Assembly (NCBI RefSeq): GCF_048771995.1
Contig: NC_133025.1
Location: 3,906,001-3,970,000 of the forward strand
Length of the DNA stretch: 64,000 nucleotides
Source: Taeniopygia guttata
Taxonomy: Eukaryota; Chordata; Aves; Passeriformes; Estrildidae
Reading direction: 5' to 3'
The position numbers and the translations under genes are program-made. The notes below the pieces were generated by a model. It ran no database searches. It saw only the letters and a list, made by a program, of their open reading frames with translations, and had not been told where the DNA came from. Position 1 is the first letter of the stretch, and each line of letters opens with the position of its first letter. Of this stretch, positions 11,099 to 23,800 are shown one piece after another.

Positions 11099-14000
11099 GC
11101 ACAAAGGAGCTGGTCAGGGAGATATGAATAGACATCCACCAGCCAGGCAGGATGAGCTGGGAGTCTGCAGGGACATTTGGATTCAGACAGATTTTTTCAG
11201 CATTTTAGCTGAACTAAAAGTCCTCAAGGCCACAGGTATGGCCACAGGTACATCTTCAAGAGCCAGCCTGGGCTCCTTGTGCAATCCATAGGGCAGGTAT
11301 CTCCAGTGGGACACAAATACATCTCTGTCTGGAGCAAGGGCTCGTCTACCCAGAAAAAGGTCACTGGCAGCAACTTGTAATTGGCTGCTCAACAGTAATC
11401 ATCCACACATAGAAAACAAGTTTACATGTTTTTTTCCTGCCTATTAGCAAGCATTCCCAGTCACATGCTGGAAAATAGGCAGGAATCTAGTTCAGGCAAC
11501 CTGTTAAAATGCTGTCAGCTGTGAGCTCTTTAACATTTTCTCTTCAGGCATCCATAAATATTCAGTGTTCTTGTCCTGAAGGGCAGTACTTTTAGACTTA
11601 CGGGTGTCTTGACATCCTTAAAATCTGAAATCTGCCAAAAGTGCTGGTGAACTTTGTTGCTTCCAGACCCATGGAGAAAGGTAGGTGTTCAGCCCAAGGT
11701 CCCTGTTGCAGCAAACCCAGTTCCAGACTTAATAGGGCAAGCATAAAGTAAAAGCAGGAACAAAAAACGACTTTTCATGGTCATATTTGGGGTGTGACTA
11801 CAGGAACATCTGAGCTGCCATGAAAAGGCAGCATCTGTCACACACTTTCTTCTCATTTCCTCTTTCCTGCTGCCAGATCTTCTGTCTTCTTTCCTGCTCT
11901 GCCTCCCCTTTGTATTGAAGCTGTTGCTTACCAGAGTGCTCTGGTCTTGCTTAGATTGTTAAACTGTATGGAAAAACAGTTCATTATCCCTTTTTTTGGG
12001 AGGAGGGATAGAGGGGAAGGTTCATTTTGTGCCAGGCTAGGGAGTTGTGCTGGCCCTCAGCATCATCTGGTGAATTGGTAAAATATATACAACATCCACA
12101 TGTGACCAGAGATGGCAAAAAGAGAAAAATCTGGGAGTGTGGAATGGGAAATTTACTTTGTCCTGTGCAATTTTAACTTCTGATTTGTGGATTTCTTCCC
12201 CTGAAACTGTATTTACTGCTGTGAGAATCCCTTGACTTGCATATGGTGAAGCCTTGGACAAAGGTGAGGTTTGCCTTTTCCATCTGCAGGTTCTGATTAG
12301 AAAAAGCAGTTTTCCCTCAGAGCAGTAATTGGAACAAATCTCCATGGAGAAGGTAGCAGAGCTCTCAGCAAAAGGACAGCAATTAGTCTCTGATCTTCCT
12401 TTGCTTTAGGATGAGGTCACTTATGAGCACTGATGAAAATATGGACAACCCGTCCTTCTGTACAAAAAAGATTTGTCCTGATTTGATGTTTCATACCAAC
12501 CAAAAGAAGATGCACCTTTTCTGTTTAATGTGGGTTTTTTTGGGGTGTGTGTGTGTGTGTGTTTCATTGTATGAGTGTGTGTCAGGGGGGTTGTTTGCTT
12601 TGGTTTGGGTTTTTGAAAGGTTGTTTTTTTGTCAATGCATCATCAGTTGTCTCAGAGATTGGACTTTGGGCTTTTTCTGCAGGAAGGAGGTGGCATCTGG
12701 ATCCCAGAGAAAGCTGGAACCTCTCAGGGGGCTGACACAGAGGCTTCTTAAACACCAACCTTTTTAAAGTAAACTGTAAAAGCTGATTCTTACCACATTT
12801 CTTAACCTCACATTTTTCTGTTTCTTTGCACCACATTAAGGAGCCATTCCTAGTCCTACAATTCTCTGTGGAGATACACATGGAATTCCTATCCTGGTAA
12901 ACCAAAGAGACAAAGTTTTTACTCAACAAAGTTCATGTGAAAAGAGAATTTTCTGGTTTCTCTGTAGAATGGGACTGGTGGCAAGCCCTCCCTTGATTTA
13001 CATGTGCTGTACCCAGACAATCCTTCCTGGAGAATGGGAAGTAAATTCTGATCAGCCTGATACACTCTCCTTCCTCTCAGATTGGATATCCAGCTCAAAA
13101 GGAGGAAAAGAATTGGCTTTAAAATTCAGCAGGTTGTTTCTGCGTTTAAATTGGTGATTTGGATTCTGGTTTGGAGCATAAGGAAGCATAAATTATAACA
13201 CAAATGAGAATGTGGGAGACAGTGCAGGAAAATTCTGTATTAAAAAAAAAAAAAAGAAGCAGAGAGGGAGCAACATTTGGGGAATAAAAAGTAGGGCAGA
13301 TTTTGAAATATTCTCAAAACCATTTAACACCATCTGTCAGGGGTTTGTGTTGCTAGGGATTTATCATCTCCTATCTACAAAATCCTCTGGCTAGTGAAAA
13401 CAAATTTGGGAAAAGATGATTAAACTTCTCCTACCCTTGTATTCCCAGCCCCACACTGTCAGCAACCAACTCATCTTCCTTCATGTGCTGGGAGGAGGCA
13501 TCTTCTGAATCTATGAGCAACTCTGTGGAGTGACCAGCAATTTTTAGAAAATCCTAACTAATAGTTGCAATATCTTTTAACTTGCCACAGCACAGCGTGA
13601 TTTTGCAGTGCTGAGAAAACAACCCCTTCACAACCCAAGGGTCAGCCAAGCTCTGAATGATAACGTCCCTGAGGCAAAGGATTGATTTACAGGGGGAAAA
13701 CAAATGTGCAAACCCAAAAGCATTGGTTACAGAAACCTCACAGGCAACCCCCAGGGCTTTTTTACTGCACATCCTCGAACCATTTTGACCAAAACCTACC
13801 TTGTATATTTTTAAATCTTATGGATCTCACTTGGTCTGGAGGTTGCCTTTTCAAAAGTCCAACTGTTAGCAGTCTGAAGTTCTGCTCTCGTTGTAAAATG
13901 ATGATTTTATGAGCAAGTGCTCCTATTGCACCCATACTGCAGATGGGTGTAAGGTGCTGCAATAATCTCCTTGACTAGAAATGGTTAAATGCATGCACAT

Positions 14001-17000
14001 TTCAATACCATTTTTATTTCAAATGAGCAATAAAGTCAGTTCCTAATTGCTGTAACACTGCCTTTGGGGGTGAACTAGAACATTATTTGCTTCCACTCAG
14101 TAGGTTTCCCTGCACTCCTATATGCCTCGGGATAAAACATGAGGTCTCCTTACAGAAGAGTAGAAAAGGAACAACGTTTGGGGAATAAAAAGCATTCTGT
14201 GGAATCCCAGCCCTAAGAAGCTGTAGGAGATGTAAAACCCTCCAGGTTTCTTTATCCACAGACAAGAACGTAGAGACAGCTACACTAAATATCCCACAGG
14301 GGCATTTCTGCAGAATAAAAGAAAGAAAGGTAATTTGTATTCTTGCCCATTTCAATGCAATGGGAAATAATTAAAAATTAACTGGATGTTACCTTTCTGA
14401 AAAGCTTGTTTAAATAATCTAGTTTAAAAAAAAAAAGTGTTTCAATCATTTTTTACAGACTCTACCATTTAAGCTGTTCTAATAAACTAGTTATTTCAAC
14501 TCCTCTTTAGGCATTTAGTAGCCTGCTATAAATGTCTTAGAAATGTGCCTTTAGATTGAATGTTGTTCTTGATGTCTTTTTTCCTTTCTGAAAGCAAATT
14601 ACAGACAACATGCAAATGCAGTAATCAGAGAGGGTTTTTAAATAAAAGTGTGTGTGCTGAGACAATTAAATTGTAATTGTCTGATAACAGAGGCTCTGGA
14701 ATGCCAACTGAATCCCGGGAAGTGCAATGAAGAGAGCAATACTGCCATTAATTATTCTGTGTGCTGGGGAGATGGGCCAGAGTTTGCCAAAGGCTGCAAG
14801 TTGGTCTGATTCAAGCATGTAAAGGGGGTCAGACCCATGCTCTGTGGTGACATCAGTCCTTCCAGGGACTTGTTTTTAGGGAAAATAAGGCTAAGTGTTT
14901 GGGGTGAGGAGGGCTGGTAGGTAGAAAGGGTCCTAATTTGAGGAAAGAGTGAGAATGGAAGTAGGACACTAAATAAAAAGTAGGAGAACAGCATGTGGTG
15001 GAGAGTGCTGGGAAGTGGGAGTGGGTTTCCATCTCTAGATTAATTTAAAACCCTAGATATAACTTTTATTGATGTTTTCCCCAGATAATTTGGGTAAGAC
15101 TTGTTCTCAGTGCATGAGTGTACATCAGTATTTCTGGACATACCGAGACCTTGCACTCCTGTCTTGCAATGTGGCCAGCAGAGGTTTTCTGCCATTTGGA
15201 ACCTGAGTGTGCCATTCTTGGCTCAGCTGAGATGCTGTTTTGACACCAATGCAAAGGATGAAGTGGTGTGTGTTTGCTTGCCACAAGCTAGACACTCAAT
15301 GGCTCATTTTTCATTCATTCTGCCTCCAAAGCAAAGCTCTGTGTGTGTCTGCCAGACCTTCTTGCTTGGGTATCCTTGTCAAATGACAGCTTCAACCCAG
15401 TTGCAAAGTGGTCTTTGGTCATAGACAGAGCTACAGCAATGACACATCTCCCAAAGTTGTTGTTCCAGAGTCCACTCAAGGCAAAAAGAAAAGGACTCCA
15501 GGGTATTTTTGACTCAGGTGTGCAATATTTTTTAGTGCATATGCTGCCTGGGACTGTGAAAGACCACAGCCCTGGACTGGAGGAGGATTCAACATAAATG
15601 AATAAATAAAACTGTAGCTTATCTAAAATCCAGAAAGTGAAGGTGTACTTTTTCACTGATTTCTGTGGCCTTGCAATGAAATCTGTGGTTCTTTCTTGGG
15701 TTAAATGTCAACCAAAGTTGACATTCCCTGGTGTTTTCTTGTTGCAGAGTCAACAGCAGGCAGCACACACCTGGATGGCTGCAACCACCCAAAATACCCA
15801 TCCCTTTCTCCTCATCCTGCAAATGATCAGTGACATGGCAAAGAGAGAGGAACTGTATGTTCTGCATGACCACCTCTACACACATCCCAGCAGAATTTGT
15901 CCACAAAGTGAAGGCAAATGAAACAGCTTGTCTGTTCTGTTGTTTGCAATTTGGAATGCTAATTCTTAGAATCTCTGAATTTGCTGAACTATTACTAAGT
16001 GCTGGGTTCTGAGTAGCTGTGTAAACTCACAGGAAAATCACTAAGTATGTAGTTTTAATCCTTTTGGCTCTGACGGCTCAACCCTATTATCTCTAGAGGG
16101 TTTAGAATTTAACCTTGAGTTCAAAAGCCTGAAAGAGTCCTAACCAGATGGATAATGAAGAGGTAGACAGATAAGTGCTGAAATGGATATAAGCTTTTCT
16201 TTAACTTCAAATTGGGTTTTATAAAGAATGTACACCTTAGCAACCCTTTACTCCCAGAAAGGGAAGGGTTTGAATGCTGGCTTTTAATAATTCATGCAGC
16301 GATTCTTGCTGGATGCCGTATGGGTATGAATTTGCTTTTCTTCCTTGTAAAGCTTACATTCAATTGGGAGAAAAAGATCTAATATCTACATGTGTGAGGA
16401 TTAACCAACGATGGTATTTCTGAGGTGAGAAATCTTATTATTGCCAGAGAAAGCGTTTATCAAATGGGCTTGAGTTGAGGATTTGAAGCTCCCCACAGCT
16501 ATGAGAACACTGTGTTGCTCAGACAAATGCTTTTCTCTGAGACTGCAAAGTAACTGATTTGTATCTGAGTCCATAACTGTGCTTGGCATATGCTTTTTAA
16601 ATGGGGCTTTCAAGTCCCTCTGCTCACCTTACAGAGATCCACATTTCAGAGTTGCTCTGACCCAGCTGTGGCAGTGACAAATCAGTTTCCAGAGTCACTT
16701 AAGGGAAACTCTCAGTATTGGGCTGCTGGAAGATAGAGCAGCTGAGATGCCTTTAATTCAGAAGTAATGACTTTTGTCCACTGAAAACTGGATCAATGCA
16801 CTAAACCCTTTTCACTAAGAATCAGAGGATTTCAGTTACTACCCAGCTAGGCAGGAGCTGCCAACTCCAATTTCGCATCACTAAATACAGAGCCCAAAAC
16901 ACTCCCCAAAATTCTGTCTTCTACCCCACACATGAAGTCTGCCTCCAGAAAAGGATAAATAAAATCATGAACAGAAAGGATTACAATAAAAGAACTCTAA

Positions 17001-17896
17001 AGATTCCTTCTCATACAAAACAAAGCTTATGTTTTCCTCTCTCTGAAGGATGTGCCATAGAAGAAATATTAACAACTGCTTATATGAAGAGATGTAAGAG
17101 GCAGAAACATGGACTTTCTCTTACATGGCTTTTTCATGATTCAGTATTTTTTGACAGCTTCAGTAACTGAGGAGTAGAAAAGTTTTGGGGACAGGTCCCA
17201 CCAAAACAGTTAAAAATTAGGAAAACATTTAATTTCAATACTTAAATTGCTATTTCTGATAAGGCCTGGCTATATTGTTCTCACTAAACCAGATCAATTA
17301 TGTCACTTAAAGACAAACAGGGTTTCTCCTCAACAAAGTAAAGACATTTGATAGGAAATCCTAAAAGCATTTTGGATATTCTGAGATTTGGCCTGTTTCA
17401 GGAACTACCCTGTGCCATGGTTCCTGCAATAATTCCCATTATTCTTCTGCCTGGCCACTCTCTGTTCACTAACACCTATTTTTCATGTCTGATCTTTGAT
17501 TTACAGAAAGGTTAGCCATTTTAAATTATGAGCATGTCTTCCAAAGTGCAAAACTCCACTCAACAATGATATCCAAGTCTTTGCTGACAAGACAGAAACA
17601 CCCCTACATGCACTCCACGTTGTTTTACAGGAGCTGGATGAGGAATAACTCTCTGGATGTGAGACTAAGTGAATTTCCCAGGGCATTCACGTCAAGAAGG
17701 GACTTGAAGATGGTTATCTGGATGTCAAGTCATCGGGGTAATCCTTGGATTTGCCTTCCCAGCTACATCATCCATGTCAGAAATTGAACATCCTCAATGC
17801 ACTGGGGGATTGGACTAACCTGCAAATGAACCCATTTGCCCTTAAACCCCTGACCTTTGTCTCTGAAAATACAAACTTACCTTGAAATTATAACAG
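11099..17896. other. Unassigned noncoding stretch
   Basis: No gene or transposon was recognised over nearly 6.8 kb. Contents are a (GT)n run at 12546-12562, an A13 run near 13243 and a 21-bp near-identical pair (CAACRTTTGGGGAATAAAAA, 13271 and 14172) that could be chance. Confidence 0.5.
17893..17896 (+). repeat. 4-bp target-site duplication, left (LTR copy B)
   Basis: ACAG immediately before the LTR is repeated immediately after it at 18437-18440. A 4-bp duplication is typical of class I (gamma-like) retroviral insertion. Confidence 0.6.
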
Positions 17897-18138
17897 TGAT
17901 GCCTCAGGTTTTAACTTTTGTATTTTTCAGATTCTGTGCTGCTTTAATGTGTGGGTCTGGGCTTCATATAATGGGATAGTAAGTTCTATTCACAGAGTGG
18001 GGAGACAAAACAATTCCTTCTCCAGCTGGGGACCAAAGACAAATGATCCAAATCTCAGGCCCAAGAGCACAAAAAACGTGGGCTGGAGAGAGACAAACAA
18101 GTAGGATGGAACTTCACAACTTAAAGGTGTAATTGGAC

Positions 18139-18159
18139 TTAACTCCAATATGGAGTTAA
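18139..18159. repeat. Palindrome TTAACTCCA-ATA-TGGAGTTAA, unit 1
   Basis: Perfect 9-bp arms around a 3-base loop inside LTR copy B. The same 21-bp sequence recurs at 18197-18217, 58 bp further on. LTR copy A has no equivalent. Confidence 0.95.
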
Positions 18160-18196
18160 TAATAATGGAGTCTATAATTTAAAAAAACTAATAATA

Positions 18197-18217
18197 TTAA
18201 CTCCAATATGGAGTTAA
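18197..18217. repeat. Palindrome TTAACTCCA-ATA-TGGAGTTAA, unit 2
   Basis: Exact repeat of the palindrome at 18139-18159, with TAATAATAAT-like sequence following both copies. This points to a local tandem duplication within the LTR. Confidence 0.95.
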
Positions 18218-18436
18218 TAATAATCTGCTCCAATAATGGACCAGAACTTGTAGGGGTGTAGGACTCCGGGAGCGCTCGTGCATTTTGGGACCATTTTGGT
18301 TCATCTTGGGTGCAGCCCTGGCTGAGCTCTGGTGCTGCCCAAGGTGGATCCATGGAGGAGATCCTTTTAATAAATCCTGGTTTTATTCTTTAACTCCATC
18401 TAGCCTCTGTTCTAGGGCAGCCTTCATAAGGCATCA

Positions 18437-20764
18437 ACAGAAGCCAAGCCTGGCTGGTGACTCATTTTGCAGTGGGGACCTTTTGAATCATTTTTCCCCA
18501 CACATTTGTGGGAACCTTGAAGCATCTCCAGTCATTGGGTGAGATGGACACAGTCACATGTGCATTGCATGTAAAGTGGGAGATGGAGCTTCTATGGCAG
18601 AGATCTTATTTCTTGTTAGTGCCTATAAACCCTCCCAGAAATAGCTCTTCCCAACAAGTCCGCCCACGTGGGAATTCTCAAAGCTTGAGCACTGATTTCC
18701 TACACGATCACATGCAGTATCATGTCTCTTGTCCCTAAACCACCTGTGCTTTGTTATTTCTCTGATGTGCACCTAAACTGCCCACAGAAGGGACTGATGT
18801 TAGCTGAGAGCTGTAGGTAATCACGGGACAACCCAAACTTAATTAGGATGTATTTGTGTATTCAATTACTCATGTTCAGAAGTTCATGTAAGATCAAGGC
18901 TTAGTATTGTACCCACAGCCTTTATATTCACTGCATGGGTAGCAACAAAAAGACAATAATCTTTGTCCAAGTTGCAAGGTTTCTGCCAATATTTGCCATC
19001 TGGGACACATTCCCTATCTTTGCTCTTGCCTCTGTGCCTGCAGCAGCATCATCTAAATGGCAAGACACGTTGCAGTCACACATGCTTAGTGTTTGCTACT
19101 TGGCTGATGTTCAGACTCCATGGAGAAACACTCATAAAAGTTGTCCTGATCAAAGGACATCAGCAACAAAACTTTGCAGATGTGTTAAGGACATATCTGG
19201 GGCTGGGCAAAGAGTTAAAGTCATTTGAAGGCAGTGTGTTTAATGGATCCATTCTGTGTGGATGCTGGCTGGGATGAATCTGTTTCCATGAACACTTTAA
19301 AAATTCAAATGATTTGTTTTCTCTTGCTGGAGCACAGTGGGATTATGTCTATGCAGTTGTGTCAAACTCCTATGGGGAGGTTCTTAGGCTGAACCTCTCA
19401 GTTTCACATTGTTACCTGTCCTGCAGTCCCTGACAATGCTCCTACAGCTTCATGGAGACCAGGAATTTACTCTGAGACAGCCTGAAAAATACTGGGTCTT
19501 CTTAGAGGCCAAAATGTGTATCTCCATTAAAATCAGGTGATATTTTTTTCCTCCCTTGCTCCTGTCTAACGAAGTCCTTCCTCTCTTGGAGCAGGAGAGG
19601 TACAAAGGGACACACACCAAACCCCATTGCTCTTCCCAGCACTAAGGATGCATTGCTGTGCTACAAAAATACCAAGAACAGCACAAGACTATTGCAAAAA
19701 GAATTAGCTTGTTCTTGTCCAGGACATCAGCACTGCAGATGCCACTTAAACTTTGCACTGAGCTCTCAGCAGTGAAAAGAATCAATGTAATTTGCAGCCA
19801 ACCTCTCCTGCATAAGTTTGCTACAGCAAATCACAGCTGGAGTAATGTTAAATTCAAATAATAGCAATTAATTTTTATAGCTTTGTAATGTTTCATTCTG
19901 CCTGCAATTCTTCTGAAGTTTATAGCACAATTGTCAAAAAGCACCTCTTTTAGGGAAATGTTACACTGAAAGTAAAGAAAAAGATCTTTTTGTAAAAGAC
20001 CTCATTGGCTTCCTTTTTGGTTTAGATCATCCCCTGAAAACTGAAATTCCTGGGAAGCTGGCAGCTCTCTCTGGTTCATGTACATTTTGTTTTTAACAAG
20101 ACAAAGCCTCTAAAACCTTCACCATTTCCAGCTGGAGTGTCCAGGTAGAGGGATGATCCACAGGGGAGCAGCAATGTCCGTGGGAGTGCTCTGGTTTGAT
20201 GTGGTTGCTACAGCTGGCAGAACTGAGAGACAGGCACACTGTGTCTGCCTTCTAACCCCACTTATTTTATACCAAACACTCCTCTCCAGTTTCCAGATTC
20301 TTTCCTGACTACTGCTTATGAATCCTACAGGCAAAAATTAAGGGAAATCCACAATTAAGCCCTTAAAAAGCTCATTGCTTGAATTCAGGTGTTATTTTTA
20401 TGGTGTAGAAGTTGAGTGTGGGAAGAGCTTTTCCCTTTCTATTTCTCATTTTCAGTGGATATTAAAAAAAAAAAAGACAAATAACATCTCCTGCCACCCA
20501 ATCCTCACCCATGCTACACACACTCCATCTTTTCAAAAGCCACCTGGTAGCAACTGGTGGTCTTCTTGCTGGCCTTGAGCAGCATTTCAGGAGCAATTTA
20601 AATGCTTGGGGATGTGTCTGGGGGAGAAGATATTCCTCTGGCCTCTCTTTAAATGAAGCTGCTACTCATTTACCAACATTTCTAATTACCAGCAGAATAA
20701 TTGAAATACTGGAGTAATCTATTTGAGGGAGGAGAGCAGAGGCCAGGGTGATTTTATTAAAACA
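18437..20764. other. Unassigned noncoding stretch
   Basis: Nothing recognisable beyond the right-hand ACAG target duplication (18437-18440) and short A-runs. Confidence 0.5.
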
Positions 20765-20846
20765 GGGGTGCCAGTGACAGCTGAGCAAAGGGTTGGACTC
20801 GATAATCCTGAAGGTCCCTTCCAACCTAGGGAATCTGTGATTCAGT
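20765..20846 (+). mobile_element. CR1 LINE 3' end
   Basis: Plus-strand CR1 3' terminus: TTGGACTCGATAATCCTGAA is followed by GGTCCCTTCCAACCT and a degenerate ATTCTGTGATTC-like tail. The copy is severely 5'-truncated. Confidence 0.85.
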
Positions 20847-23800
20847 GAAAGGTAATTCAGCTTGGAGGGATGCAGGCAAAGATGAAGAGGAGACAAAGGA
20901 AGGGTGCAGGCACAGCCAGGAAGTGGGTGGAGGTTTGAAATAATTTTCTTTATTCCACAGCAGACATTTGGGGTCATCTTAGCCTGTGAAACCTCAGGCA
21001 CACTGGTTCTTTCACAGGGATGTGTGTAACCCAGTTGGGTTTCCTGGAAGGTGCCATTTCATAAGAATGAGAGATGGAAGAAGGGGCTCTGGATGCTCTC
21101 AGGTATTATGATCCTGTTAGCAGTGAGGATTCAGGAGCTATGGGTCAGAGGAAGCCCCTCCTTTTGTCTCTCCACTGTTCTGTTCCCCCCAGCCTCCTGG
21201 GCAGGCTGGTGACTCCAGGGCCAGTTCCCAAGCTCTTCTCATGAGAGAAACAACAGCACAGGCTGTGGGTGCAGGTTTGGGTGTACTCCCTTCCTCTTCC
21301 TCCTCCCAGGTTTAGGCTCTTCACAGTCTTCTTCCAAAGCCCTTGACTGGTTTACACGAATGTCCTCCCACAGCAACAGCGATCAAGGATCTGCTGCAGC
21401 TCAGAATGAGGTTGAGTTCATGAATTCAGACATCAAGCTTGAGAGGACATGAGTGTGGCAGAGTAAATGACATCCTGTACTGAGTCTGGGTGATCAGATA
21501 TGCTGAAGAATTAACAAGAGTAGAGTTTTTACCTTAGCTGATTATCTCACCAGTCACCCACTCCCACCAGCACCACCTACACAAGTTCTCAACTTTTATT
21601 CCCAGCAGGGAAGATACTGTTGGTCCAGGAAAAAGGTTGTGTCAGTTCCCATGTCTGTACAAACTGAAGGATTCAGGACTTGTCACTCCATGAATGAGGT
21701 ACAAGGCACTGCTAATGACAACAAGCACATCTGGAGGGGCAACTTGAGATTTTACTGCCTGCCAAGATAAAGCCCAAACCTCTCACTGCATACAGACACT
21801 GTTCCCCTCTGCATGTCTTACCTGGGTCTTAGCCTTGAGCAAACTTCAGTCTTCTCCCCTCACTGAGGCTGAAACCCATGGCTGGGAATATCTGAGTTCT
21901 GAGAAAGGCTTTAGGTGGGTGTTGTAAAGACAGACTGACATATGTATTCCCTTTCTCTAAAGGCTTAAAATCTTAATGGAAACACAGCAGAACAAGAGGC
22001 TACAGACAAGGATGAGTGCTATGGATGTCAGACTGACTGAAATGTCTTACAGGAACAGCTTTTGACAGCTGATCTTGCTCATCCTTCCCTTGAGATGTGT
22101 CGAGCTGGTGAGATGAGAGGTTCTCAGGTGGATAGTAGATGTGGCACGGTGAGACAGGAGTCACTTCACAGCAGCATGCCCCGAGGCCATGCCCTGACTG
22201 TGCACACTGACAGCAGAGCTTCTCTGAGCAGCCAGAAACATTTTCCACGACATCAGTAATACCAAGATAACCATTAACCATGTCCAGGTCCTAACCTTGA
22301 GAGCAATCAATGTGTCTGTGTCTGCTCCCGTGGTCTAACTCCAGGCCTGGCATTGATATGGAATATAAGTATTTTGTTCCCCATCACATCTTTGACTGCA
22401 CTGTTTTCCCCCTTTCCCTGTGTCAAATCAGCTATGCAGTTGTAACCCCTGTTGGGACAATCTCTCCTTTTTTTTTATAAACTATTAAACTTATACTTGC
22501 TCTAGAGTTTAATATTGCTTGAATGGTAAATGCCCATGAAAATAGCCAGACCCCTTCTTTAGATAAGAGCCAGCTGTGAAGTCTGGATGTTGCTCCAAAT
22601 ATCCCCCTAGTTTGGTTCTGTGCCAAACTGGGGATGTGGTATGAGCTAATCACTCACAGAAATTAGAGGCTGTTCTGAAAGGCAAGTGGTTGTTGTGCTG
22701 CATGCACAATATTAAGATCTTATCTTGCTTTACAAGCAGACTAAACCCAGAATGAATCAATTATGAGATTAGAATTAATCCAATAATCCTCTGTTCTTCT
22801 GTGCCTGGAATCAGATGGTGCATCTGTAAGGATAGTGTTAGTTACGGCAAATGAGATCACCGCTTGTCCCATTTTATTAAAAGCCTTTCCCAAGCGTTAA
22901 CAGCTCGGGTGAGAGGTTGAAATGAAATTAAATTGCAATCTCTTCTCTTTGACTGATTGCCATTGTGCACACAGCCCTGGCCTCAGCTGCCCAGAGGGGA
23001 TGGCCAGCACAGGAAACTGTGATGGTTGGAATGGGATGCAGAGAAGCTCCTCTGAGGGATTTCCACCCCTGGCTGTGGCTGCCAGTGTAGCTGGGCTCGT
23101 GGCAGGGAGGAAGCCAGAAAACATTACTGACCTCCTTAATTTCCTCCTGCAAACTCCTCTTCCAATGCTGCAGCTCAGGCTCAGGGCAAAAAGCTGAAAC
23201 GTGCCTCCCTGCCCACCACTGGTTCCTCTCACCAGCCAGGCCTTGCAGTACTTGTCCTCTCTCCCCTTTTCTGCATGGGTTTTACATTCCCACTTGTCCT
23301 GGCCTAAATCTGGAGAATTGCTCTCCTGACTTATATTTTGCATCAGAGGCCAAGCATAATTTTGCTGTTTACCTGGTTTTGCTGTTCAATTTTTGTATTT
23401 CAAAGCCAGACTTAAGCTTGAGTATTCCTCACATTTCCTCTCCTTTTTTTTTAAGGAGCCAAAATAAAAGAAAAGGGGAGTCCAAAGTAAACCTGCTGCA
23501 GGCAGCAGCTCTGACCACTTTTTATTTGAGCCATCAGGGCTTGAAACAGATTTTTAGCGCTCCTGTGGTTCTGCCACTGGATCCAAGACATGGGAACTGT
23601 CATGAATGACAATAAGGAGTCCCCTGAAATGCACAACACTGAGTATCATCCAGAGGGAGAGATTTGACTTCAATGAGGGAAGAAGAAGCTGACTCTTTTA
23701 TCCATGGTCCTGCCTGTGTATCCTTCAGGAAGATGAGTTTGGTCCAAGCCTTGTGCACTGAAGATGATATTCAAAGTTCAGAGCCTTCTGCTAAGATAAG

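Larger units (their letters stand above)
17897..18436 (+). mobile_element. Solo LTR, family 1, copy B (plus)
   Basis: A 540-bp LTR starting TGATGCCTCAGGTTTTAA and ending AAGGCATCA, flanked by ACAG on both sides. The polyadenylation signal AATAAA is at 18369-18374, about 60 bases before the 3' end. The GAGCGCTCGTGCATTTTGGG core and the GGTGCTGCCCAAGGTGGATC block match copy A on the other strand. Copy B is about 80 bp longer because of an AT-rich insertion near 18120-18235 containing two copies of a short palindrome. No internal viral genes are adjacent. Confidence 0.88.

Noticed and set aside
13271..14192. 21-bp near-repeat (CAACRTTTGGGGAATAAAAA) as a duplication
   Set aside because: One mismatch in AT-rich sequence, with no extension either side, is within reach of chance for a 64-kb window.
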